Part shown: one piece after another, positions 49,501 through 59,932 of the stretch
How positions within the stretch are numbered: the stretch's first letter is position 1
Layout: the number at the start of each line of letters is the position of its first letter
NCBI GenBank assembly: GCA_034509735.1
Contig: JACGWO010000001.1
Coordinates: forward strand, 16,942,854-17,006,853
Source: Sesamum alatum
Lineage: Eukaryota; Streptophyta; Magnoliopsida; Lamiales; Pedaliaceae
Length of the DNA: 64,000 nt
Direction: 5' to 3'
Program-made: the position numbers and the translations under genes
The notes under the pieces: model-generated
What the model was told of the DNA's origin: nothing
The model's input: only the letters and a program-made list of their open reading frames with translations
The model's database searches: none

Positions 49501-50165
49501 ACCAAAAAAGATTAGGAAAGATGATATGAATGAGAAAATAGAAAAAGAAAGAAAATAAAATAAAATGACAAAGTTCAACAAAAAGATAGAAACAAATAAA
49601 ATTCAAAAAGTAATTAAACTAATATGATAAAAAAAAAAAATGAGGAACATAATCACTATGTAACTGTCTAATCAAAAAATGAAAAAACATTCACACGCAT
49701 GAAGGTTCATAAAGAATGAAAATTTTTACATGCAAACAAATAATTAGAAAGAACGAACCATCAAGAAAACTAATAATTTAATAAATATTTACTGTACATT
49801 TTTGCAAAAGCTTAAATACAGTATAGCACTATAATCGGAGGATAGCCATGCTCCATAGTAATTTTTGGAGGACAAAATATGAAGTTCTATTCACATGAAA
49901 ACTCAAAATGAATTTTCTATCTATAGCTCATATATATTTTAGAGTAAATTACGAGCCTTATACAAATAGGTGACCTACTACTAATGTTAATCAACCTTTT
50001 TCTCTGTAATTTCATTAAATTACCAAATAAGATATTTTCATTTCTTAAAAGGATAATCATAATTCAAGTTGATTACAATTAAATAATAAACAATTTGCAA
50101 TTTAATATTTTTTTTATTGAAATTCATGAAATAAAAAAATATAAGTATATATTTAAATAATATTG
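46511..50165 (-). mobile_element. Non-autonomous Helitron, subfamily A, minus strand (5' end lost or unclear)
   Basis: The 3' end is at 46511: on the minus strand it reads ccgtgcatagcatgggttt, then tacgCTAG followed by T, the Helitron hallmark (GC-rich hairpin close to a CTRR end, T on the outside). The interior is homologous in opposite orientation to 52696-56449: for example 46880-47000 matches 55930-56060, and 47830-48200 matches 54000-54420. No Rep/helicase ORF is present. The head cannot be recognised before the next element starts at 50177. Confidence 0.75.
48230..48900 (-). repeat. Tandem repeat of about 240 bp inside the minus-strand Helitron
   Basis: Three units start with aactataa-a-aaaaattta-atg at about 48303, 48533 and 48781 (spacings about 231 and 248 bp). 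Each contains tggtgtataaaa-like and gtagaat-atacaaa phrases. Homologous units are in 53560-54000. Confidence 0.7.
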
Positions 50166-50176
50166 TACAATATATA

Positions 50177-52690
50177 TCTATATATATATAGCAAAACGAT
50201 GGTTGACCGCAATTGTGCTAATTTTGACCAAATACTAATTTCTGGTGATTTTGAATTTTTTAATTATTAAGAAAAAATCTCATTGGTTAGAAATCTCATA
50301 TAATTTAATTAAAAATTAAATTTTCCTTTATTTGAAAAATCATATCTTCAAAATTTGTGTTTATCTATACTAGATTTGCTTTCAAATTAGGATACTAATT
50401 CAATTTGTATTTATTTTAAACAAATTCAGATTTTAGGATTATTTTTTTATCATAAAAAATATATGTCTTATCACTAATAATTTATTTTCGTTTTAACCAT
50501 ATATTTTTTAGTCACTAAACTTATTACTAATCTCTTAGTATATCTCATTGAATAAATTCTTAATTTAATTAATCAGGTAAATCAATCATTTTTTAATAAT
50601 TGACATATTTCTTTAATAATTTTTTATTTGTTCATTACTACTGATAAAGTAAGTTATTAATTTATTCAAATTAATGTTTTTTCCTTTTTCTTAATAATTT
50701 TCTGATTAGATTTTATTTTTAGTATTTAATTGTTATTCATGTTTGAAAAACCATAAGCAACTGCACAATTTGAGAACTTATGTTACAAAATACATTTTGC
50801 CATCTTCTCCCATATGAACATTTTTTCCTCAATGAAATAATTTTGTGAATGTTGCTTTATCAAAAATTTAATATTAAATATATTGCAAGCTTCATAGGTT
50901 TGAATTTATTGCAATACAAAAGGGCGACCATACTTGATAAAAGATATGAATTTTTTAATTTCAAATTTTGTTTATAATTATGTTTAGAAAATAAAAAGGC
51001 TTCTCAATTTCTAATATGATAGTATATTTTTCATTAATGTAAAGGGCAACCTGATACAACAACTAGCTTCTTTCCCTGATGCATTACACTTTTTTTTTTT
51101 TGCTTTTTGATGTCCAATTTCACATTGCTTATGTATTTTTCTTTTTGTGTTTTAGTTAATCTTCTTTTCTTCATCTCTTAAATATTATTTTTTTATGGAG
51201 AATACCATGATGTATTCTTATATTTACTTCTTATAACTTTTGTAATTTTATAATTTATTTATTTTCTCTTATATATTAACGATTTTGCTATTTAAATATT
51301 TATCTTTAGCTATAATAATCCGGTCATATAATTTTATTTCTAATTTCATAATTTTTTATGAAGGAAATTAAAAAATGATTTGATAATAATCTCTTTTTTT
51401 TTTCTTTAAGAAATTGGATTACAAAAGAGAAAATTTATTGTGAATATTATTTTTTTAAGAGAAATTTGTTTATTTCATAGGACAAATATGATAGTAACTT
51501 ATAAAATATTTTTTTAAATATCAATATTTTTATTTTACTTAAAATATTCATAGTATTTGAAACTTATAAAATAAGTTTTTCTTCAATATCTAAAATACGA
51601 TAATATGCTATGGTTATTTTCAAAAAGGTAAATTGCATTTTGTGATTCAAACTATGTCCGTTTTCATTCTGTCATCTTTTTTTTTGTCAACTTTGCAAAA
51701 TTTGCACTTTGTCATATATAGTCATTTTTCGGTCAAATTTTCTACCGGAAAATCATTACATGCAGTGCACATGCTGAAAAAACAACACTATATTGCCCTT
51801 AAATATCACATGTGCACTGCATGTGATATTTTTACGATAGAAAAATCAACCAGAAAATGGTCATATATTTCAAAGTGCAAATTTTGCAAAATTGAGGTGG
51901 TAAGTTGACATGAAAAAAAGTTTATATGACAAAGTATAAAAACGAGCATAATTCGGATGTCAAAGTGCAATTTACCCTTTTCAAAATATTCAGTAAATAA
52001 ACTTAGTAACAATTCAATATCGAGTTTTGTATAAATAATTTTGAACTATTATACATAGTAAGGGGTCATTAGAATATGACATACTTTTATGTTTAATGGC
52101 ATGCCAAAAATTAAGATTTGTGAGAGTATGTATAGAAATTAAAATTTATGAGTAAATTATTTAATTTTTATTATTTGGCCTTTCAAAAGAAAATAAAACC
52201 GACAAAAAGATAAATAAAATCATAGGCAATTAACAAGTTCAATATCAAGTGAAAAATAATGAGTTGAAGTTGGAATTCATCATAATAAAAGGAATTATTC
52301 ATTAATAAGTAACTCGATGATCTGACAGTATCTATGATAAATGGGCATGAACCCAACTACTAGAAACTTTAATTGTATATGTTATGTTTGTGCCTTCCAA
52401 ATTTCTTATAGTATATTTTTACTGTTAACATATAATTTAGAGATATAAGTATATATATATATATATCTTTGCTTTTTTATTAGTTTAAGATATTGTAACC
52501 TTTTTTCCAGTGTTATTAATATTTTCTTATTATTGTTTCGAGAAATTTTGTAAAGATCATTTAATTCGAACCGTATTCTTTTAGGAGAATTTATATTACA
52601 GGGTAATATGACAATAATTTAAAATAATGTATTTAATACTAATATTTTTATTTTACTAAAAGTATATTAATTGAATAAGAAATTATATCT
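50177..52690 (+). mobile_element. Non-autonomous Helitron, subfamily B, 3' end missing
   Basis: Starts A|TCTATATATATATAGC, then aaaacgatggttgaccg and ttttgaccaaatactaattt. The interior matches the copies at 56450 and 59933 over long stretches (ttttgtgaatgttgct; gatgcatta; gaacccaac-actagaaa). It stops at about 52690, about 250 bp short of the usual hairpin-CTAG end, where the next element begins. It carries a MITE at 51626-51977. Confidence 0.8.
51626..51977. mobile_element. MULE-type MITE with 9-bp target duplication
   Basis: Inverted ends aggtaaattgcattttg and gggtaaattgcactttg (read from the right). Flanked by exact TTTTCAAAA at 51617-51625 and 51978-51986. The paralogous Helitron at 62190-62215 has one TTTTCAAAA and no element, which is the empty site. 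Inner palindrome around gtgcactgcatgtgat. A 9-bp duplication is typical of Mutator-like insertion. Confidence 0.9.
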
Positions 52691-53559
52691 AGCTATCTAT
52701 CTATATATATATATTGCAAACCGTTGATTGACCAAATTAAGCCAATTTTGACCAAATTCTGAATTCTTAGAATTTTGAGTTTTTTAATTACTACAAAAAA
52801 TTCTAATTGGTTGTTTTAATTTTACTTGGAATTTTAGTTTCTTTTTTTACAAAATAAAAACACTTAACAAACTAATTAAATCTCCAAAAAATTTTGCATC
52901 AAAATAGGAAAATCCTCATGAAGATACCCGAATGTTACTAACTCTTGAGTTGCATCCATTTTAACCACTTAAAATCAAGTCAAATATAACTATAAATATC
53001 AGTTAAAATTTTAGAAAAACAAAGAAAAAGGTGAATCCATTATGCACTACTAATTATTTTTTGTTATGTTCAAGCTTAACCCATTTGAATGCATAAATGG
53101 AGGTTTTCATTCAAGATGCATATTGGTCAGCTATGTAAAGTAATATTATTTTTCTTGCAATATAGTAGTAAATTGCTTTTGCATATGATTATCATGTTTT
53201 GTCTTTTTCTTTTCTTATTATTCGGGTCATCATTTTATTATTAGAAGTTTTTATTTTATATGTTTTTTTTTTATCTTTGATGTTCTTTGGACGTTTTCAA
53301 AGTTTTCGAGTAATATACCATAAATTTATTATTTTAATTGATGGCTTATTTCTTTATAGTTTAAATTCTCACAAATTATTTTTTGTCAAAGTTTCTTTTT
53401 GGCAATAAAATTTTAATACTGCAATTGTCTATTATCATGTTCTCTAATTTTAGTTTCGTATTAGTTTTGAGTAATTTCTTATTTTTCATTACTTTTTTGA
53501 AATTTATATTTTCTCCAGTTATTTCTGTAATTTGATTGTGTTCACTCATTTAATTTTTA

Positions 53560-54000
53560 TTTGCATAGTTTCATTTGTTTTGAGTTGCATGATGTCCTCA
53601 TTGATTTTTCTTTTTGTATGATTCTACTTAATTTGTATTTAGTTTTTATTTTTGTTTAATCATTTGGTCCTTTGTATCTTTTTATACACCAGTTCTTATA
53701 CATATATAAATACATTGATTTTAGTTTCATCCATTAAATTTTTAGTTTATAGTTTACTTTGTTATTCTATTTCATAATTATTAACCATTTTTTTTCTAGA
53801 AGAAGGAACGAATTTATTTAATGTTACTAGCTACATATTTTGTTTAAAATTTATTTGTATGATTCTATTTAATCTGGAATTTAGTTTTTATTTATATTAT
53901 TATTTATCCTTTCATATCTTTGTATACACCAATTCTTTTTTATATATTATAATTTCATCCATTAAATTTTGTTGTTCTTTTTCTGATATCAATTTTTTAT
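53560..54000 (+). repeat. Tandem repeat of about 237 bp inside the plus-strand Helitron
   Basis: Units with tgtatgattctacttaattt at about 53616 and tgtatgattctatttaatct at about 53853, each followed by ttttatac/gtatacaccagttctt-like and ttcatccattaaattttt phrases. Confidence 0.7.
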
Positions 54001-54867
54001 TTTGTCTGCTAATGATGTCTTACAAGATGAAAAAAGTCACCTGATTTTAACTTTTATGTAATTAGTTTCTCGAATTATCTAAATGATTGTATTAAATCCA
54101 TGACCATATCCTATGTAAAATCTTTACATTCACATGAAAATATATATTTTCATGTGCGCGTAATTCAAGCTCTTTTTTAGAAAAAAAAACATCTATATAT
54201 GGTCGTTTCAAATTATGTTTTCTTCTTTTGTATATTTTAATTTTATTAAAAGTTTTGTAAATATGCGTTAAATTAATAACAAATATAGAGGTTAATTCAA
54301 TTCTTTATATATCTTAGGTATTATTTTCAATTTTTCATTTTGTGGTTTTACTTTAAGTTCAAAAGATTTACAATACTTCCTTTTGCTTTCAGCTTTTGTA
54401 TTCCTTTATTTATTTGTTTTATGTGTTTAAAGACCTGATAATAAGATATTTTTTTCAATTAATATGTGTACACATATATGTTTTTTATTAGGAATTAACA
54501 TAATATTTCAGAATTAATATTATGACTTCTCTCATCACTATTTATTTTTTCTTTTATCCCCTCATTGGTTTATTCGAAAACCAATCTATCTATTTGACCA
54601 AATACTAATTTCTAAAAATTTTATTTATTAAATTATAGTAAAAGTTTTTATTGGCTACACTTAATAATGAAACCATAGAAGAAAAAAGAATCTTTCTCAT
54701 TTAAATCTTTAAGGAAGAATTATTATAGCACCCAAAAACTTCTACTTTCGTGTCCAAAATAAACTACCAAGATAGTTTTAAGTTCAAGAAATTCATTCTA
54801 TATTCTATCATCATTTTGGAAAACTCTATTATATACTTTTATTGGGGACACAATCACCTCGTTAATA

Positions 54868-54915
54868 CAACGGTAGGGGTCCGCCAAACCCCCTGTCTAT
54901 AAGCACAGGCGACTT
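54868..54915 (+). other. GC-rich island with two potential hairpins
   Basis: GGGGT (54876-54880) can pair with ACCCC (54888-54892), and CCTGT (54892-54896) with ACAGG (54905-54909). They overlap at one base. Composition is far from the flanking DNA and the minus-strand homologue lacks it. Origin unknown. Confidence 0.5.
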
Positions 54916-55189
54916 TAGCGAAAAAAGAAAAACAATCACCTTTGTTAATTTTATTTCATTTATTTTATTTTTTAATTTTAATCTCAAAATTATATTTCAA
55001 CTATATTTGTTTATCTGTAGTAAAAATTTTATAAAATTTAATCTTTGAACTTTGAGATGTTTAACATTTTTGTTTAGTTCATTCTACTAAACAACTAAAA
55101 TTATCATTGATAAACTATATCTTTTTGAAATATTCAAAAAAATATTTGAAAATTTCTGGCAAATATGGAAGCATTTTTGTTGACTGGTT

Positions 55190-55228
55190 TTCTTCTTCAT
55201 CCGCCCCCAATGGCCAGATGAAGAAGAA
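55190..55228 (+). other. Perfect 12-bp hairpin in a small GC-richer patch
   Basis: TTCTTCTTCATC (55190-55201) pairs with GATGAAGAAGAA (55217-55228) around a 15-base loop (cgcccccaatggcca). A short ORF runs through it (SSSSAPNGQMKKKTLIDFWG) but has no recognised homologue. Confidence 0.6.
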
Positions 55229-55397
55229 GACCCTTATTGATTTTTGGGGGTTCTTTTTTATTATATTGTTGGTATTTTTTTTAATTAAAGAAAAGGGATT
55301 GGGTGTTAAATTATAATTTTATCCCATTCTAAATCCAATTACAAGCACCTGTGTTCATGATGACAGAATGTTTTATTTTTATTCACCGAAAAGTGAA

Positions 55398-55400
55398 AAA

Positions 55401-55431
<31 letters not shown>

Positions 55432-55436
55432 CACAC
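55398..55436 (+). repeat. A22 run followed by (CA)n
   Basis: Homopolymer A then about nine CA units ending at 55436. Confidence 0.9.
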
Positions 55437-56261
55437 TATGTTACAAATCATGAAGATTGGGTATGGAATGTAGAATAATAACAATTATGGCTTACTTATA
55501 CATTTCAATCTATTATGGATTTAAACTTTTGCATATTTTATCTTTTTCATTATTATATGTTTATTCATGTGTTTTCTTTTCTCCTGCTAACTTCTTTTTT
55601 TATTAATGCATTTGAGCTTTTATTAGAGAAATGCAAGATAAATATTTATTGTTTTAATTTTTGAATTTTTTTTGTCAATTCATTCTTTTATTTGCACATT
55701 AAACTTTCATGTTTGAAGATTTCTTTGCGCTTGATGAAAGTTCTTTTTTATTCTTTCATTGCTGGTGATAATGATACTATATTTTGCATTTAGTTGAGCT
55801 TAGTCATTTTATTTTCTTTTGCACTTATTTTATTTTTTCATTCATGATAATTTACTCTTATCTTTCTTGGTTCAAATTGTTGAAATGATATGATATTTTG
55901 AAATTATTTTAAATAAATATTTCTTCTTATCATTAATCTTTCTTTCTATTTTTTTCCCTTTTAAGTTGTCTTTCTTATAACTCATCAAAAAGTAAATTTT
56001 TGTTCTTGCTTTATATTTATTTTATTTTATAAGTAAAGATCATTTTAGATTTATGTACTTTAATATAATTTTTTGTGGAAGAGAATTATATAATACAAAC
56101 AATACATTTAACTAATTCTTTATTTTGTGTATTTTTATATAGGACTGGATATACTTAAAAGTGATCTGTATATTTAATGGAATATCATTATTTTCTGAAA
56201 GTAATTCTCATATGAATATAATTTTTGGTAAGTAGAAATATGCTGTATGTGTAGGAAAATA

Positions 56262-56266
56262 TCATT

Positions 56267-56330
<64 letters not shown>

Positions 56331-56331
56331 G
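56262..56331 (+). repeat. (AAT)n microsatellite
   Basis: About 22 near-perfect AAT units shortly before the 3' end of the plus-strand Helitron A copy. Confidence 0.95.
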
Positions 56332-56449
56332 ATTAAAAATTTTAAACTACCAAGTATCACCTATATATATAAAAATTTAATATATTATAAAAGAATATTT
56401 ATTTTTTTAAATATATATATAACCGTGCATAGCACGGGTTCTACGCTAG

Positions 56450-58466
56450 TCTATATATATATAGCAAAACGATGGTTGACCAAAATCAAGTTAATTTTGA
56501 CCAAATACTATTTTTTGGTAATTTTGAATTTTTTAATTGTTAAGAAAAAATCTCATTGGCTAGAACTTTCATCTATTTTAAATTAAAATAAAATTTTTAT
56601 TTATCTAACAAAATCCTATCTTCGATATCAATATCTATCTATACTAAATTCTACCTTCAAATTTTTACAATTAATTTTATATTAAAAAAATATTTTCACT
56701 TTATTTTAATCGTATATTTTTTGACACTAAACTTATATCAATCTCTTAGTATATCTCATGCAGTAAATTTTTAATTTTAATTAGGTGAAATCATTATTTT
56801 TTCACAATTTAGATATTCCATTAACATAATTTTTCTGTATTTGTATATTGGTTAATTAGTACTCATAAAGCAAGTCTATGAACTTCATTCTAATTAATGT
56901 TATTTTTTTCTTAGTTTTTTTTTATAATTGAATTTTATTTTTACTCTTTCTTCGTTATTTAGGTTTGAAAAATCATAGGTCAATACTCTGTTTAAAATTT
57001 CATGTTACAAAATATATTTTGTCATCTTCTCCACATATGAATATTTGTTTTCCTTAAAGAAATAATTTTGTGAATGTTGCTCTATTAAAATTTTAGCATT
57101 AAATGTATAGTAAGCTTCATATGTTTACATTTATTGCAATACAAAAGAAGGATTATAGTTGATATATGTATGAATTTTTTCAATTTTAATTTTTGTTTAT
57201 AATTGTTTTAGATAATAAAGGATTCTCTATGCATGTATAACATGATAGTATATTTTTTATCAATCTAATAGGCAACTTGATAGAGCAACGCTAGCTTCTT
57301 TATTTGATGCATTATCAAACGATTTTATTTTATTCTTTTGCTATTTGGTGTCCAATTTCACATCGCTTACGCATTTTTCTTTTTGTAGTTTAGTTAATCT
57401 TCTTTTCTTCCATCTCTTAAATATTATTTTTTACTTTTTAATGGAGAATTACCATGATGTATTCTTATATTACTTCCTAAGAATTTTATAATTTATTTAT
57501 GTGCTCTTATTATTTTGAGTATTTACGGTTACTATTGTTTGTTTAGCTGGGGTGACATTTTTGATCCTGTACGAATTGATTTTCACAATTTAGTCTTGTA
57601 AAATTAAAATTTTGGCAATTTTAGTCTTTTTACAGCCAATTTGAGAAAATTGCATGCGACTTGCACATAACCCAATTAAATTGCAATGTTAGTCCTGTAA
57701 CTTAGGGGGTTGACTTTTTTGGTCCTGCACGAATGGATTTATATGACTAAATTTGCAATTTAATTAGGTCATGTGTAGGTCACATGCAATTTTGCAATCA
57801 AATTGACTGAAAAATGACTAAAATTGCCAAAATTTTAAAGTTACAGGACTAAATTGCCAAAATCAGTTCTTGCAGGGCAAAAAATGCCACCCCTTAAGTT
57901 ACAAGACTAAAATTATAATTTTCCCTTAATTATATATGTTATGTTTGTATCATTTCAAATTTCTTATTGTATATTTGTATTGTTATCATATAATTTAGAA
58001 ATGTACATATATATATATATAGAGCTTTACTGTTCAATTAGTTTAAAATATTGTCAACTTTTTGTAGTTTTACTAATGCTTTGTTAATTGTTAGTTCCAT
58101 AATTTTTATTAAACGATCATTTAATTTGATCGTATTTTTTTAGGGGAATATGATAGGAACTTTAAAATGATGTATTTTAATACTAATTTATTTATTTTAC
58201 TAAAAATATAATTAATTGAATGAGAAAACATATATAAATTTTTTCAACATGTAAAAATATTGTAATATTCTATTGTTATTTTCAAAATAGTTCATAAATA
58301 AACTTAGCGAAGAATTTTATATTGGGTTCTGTATAAACAAATTTGCACTATTGTATATAGTAAGATGGTTACTAATTAAAATATTACATATCATTATGTA
58401 ATTTAGAATTTATGAAAATACTATAGAATTCATAAATTCCGGTGCATAGCACGGGGTTCATGCTAG
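56450..58466 (+). mobile_element. Non-autonomous Helitron, subfamily B, complete ends
   Basis: Starts at TCTATATATATATAGC directly after the CTAG of the previous element; ends cggtgcatagcacggggtt with catgCTAG at 58463-58466. Interior matches 50177-type copies. Carries a foldback MITE at about 57545-57925. Confidence 0.85.
57545..57925. mobile_element. Foldback MITE in the Helitron copy
   Basis: Long inverted arms: ggggtgacatttttgatcct, cacaatttagtcttgtaaa, ttttggcaattttagtc on the left; ggggtggcattttttgccct, ggcaatttagtcctgtaac, ttttggcaattttagtc read from the right. A third copy of the end phrase (gttagtcctgtaacttaggg) lies in the middle, so it may be two nested or fused copies. Confidence 0.8.
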
Positions 58467-59372
58467 CGTAGACCCCGTGCTATGCACGGTTATATCTTTT
58501 TTCTTTTTAAATTAAATAATTTTTTTATAATATATTATGTTAAAAATAAATCTTTTATGTAAAATAGAATTTTTATTTTTAATAGGTAAAACATAATAGT
58601 TTCTTATTTTTAATCTGTTCTGATTATTATTGACAAAAATATTTTCCTATATATACAATATATATTTCTACTTATATTCTATTTAATATATATATTACAT
58701 ATATTCATCCCCATATAAAAATATAAAGTATAAAAAAATAATTAAATATATTGTTTGTATTATATAATACATCTTCCATAAAAAATCATATAAAAATATA
58801 AATAAATCTAAAATGATCTTTCTTATTAAATAATTAAATATAAGGCAAACATATAAACTTACTTTTAATGAGTTATAACAAAGACAACTGAAATGGTAAA
58901 AAAAAAATGGGAAGATTAAAACCTTAATAAGTTACAATAATTTCAAAATCTCAATATCATTTCAATATTTCGAACGGAAAAGATATGGAGTAAATTAATT
59001 ATCATGAATGACAAAATTAAAAAAGTACAAATAAACATAAATAACCACATTCAATTAAATCAGAAATATAGCAACATTATCATCGACAAGGAGAATAAAA
59101 ATATTTTCATCGGGCGGAAAGAAATCCTAAACATTGAAAGATTAATATGAAAACAAAAGGACTAGTTGAAAAAAAATAAATCAACAATTAAAATAATAAA
59201 TATTCATCATACATTTTTCTAGAAGCCTAAATACATTGATCAGAAAGGTTAGCAAGAGAAAAGAAAAGCTAGCTATAATTATAAAGATAAAATGTATAAG
59301 TAGGCAATTATAACGACTAACTTATTAAAAAATAAAAGATATGGCCGTATTAATATGCTATAGGCTTATAGC
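58463..59372 (-). mobile_element. Helitron subfamily A fragment, minus strand
   Basis: On the minus strand its 3' end reads ccgtgcatagcacggggtct with acgCTAG, sharing the palindromic CTAG (58463-58466) with the preceding plus-strand copy. Interior (58500-59370) matches 46520-47470. About 910 bp remain; the head is absent. Confidence 0.75.
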
Positions 59373-59375
59373 AGT

Positions 59376-59928
59376 CCCCTTAATTATATATGTTATGATT
59401 GTACCATTTCAAATTTCTCATTGTATATTTGTATTTAGTACTATATAGTTTAGAAATATACATACATATATATATACATCTTTACTGTTCTATTAGTTTA
59501 AGATATTGTTAACTTTTTTTTCAATATTACTAATGTTTTTTTTTATTAGTTCCAGAATTTTTATTAAAAGATCATTTAATTCGATCGTATTTTTCAGGGG
59601 AATTTGTATCACAGGGTAATATGATATTAACTATAAAATGATGTATTTTAATACTAATATTTTTATTTTACTAAGAGTATAATTAATTGAATAAGAACAT
59701 ATATAAATTTTCTCAATGTGTAAAAATATTATAATATTCTATTGCTATTTTCAAAATGTTTCATAATAAACTTAGCAAAGAATTTAATATTGGATTTTGT
59801 ACAAATAATTTTGCACTATCGTATAAAGTAAGATGGTTATTAATTAAAATATGACATACCATTATGTAATTTATAATTTATAAAAATATTATAAAATTTA
59901 TAAATTTTCGTGCATAGCACGGGGTTCA
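59376..59928 (+). mobile_element. Detached 3' tail of a subfamily B Helitron
   Basis: Duplicates 57898-58466 (starts ccttaattatatatgttatg; ends cgtgcatagcacggggttca). The final GCTAG is missing, replaced by tatatctatata, where the next element starts. Confidence 0.75.
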
Positions 59929-59932
59929 TATA

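Larger units (their letters stand above)
52696..56449 (+). mobile_element. Non-autonomous Helitron, subfamily A, plus strand, both ends visible
   Basis: 5' end near 52696 (tctatctatatatatatatt, then gcaaaccgttgattgacc); 3' end ccgtgcatagcacgggttct with acgCTAG at 56446-56449. Contains 240-bp tandem repeats, a second diluted 5'-end-like phrase at about 54583 (ctatctatttgaccaaata) and two GC-rich patches (54870-54915, 55190-55228). No transposase. Its 3' end abuts the next element. Confidence 0.8.

Noticed and set aside
55107..55316. Small gene (69 codons) inside Helitron A
   Set aside because: No recognised homologue and chance-length for this composition. Only the GC-richer hairpin is reported.
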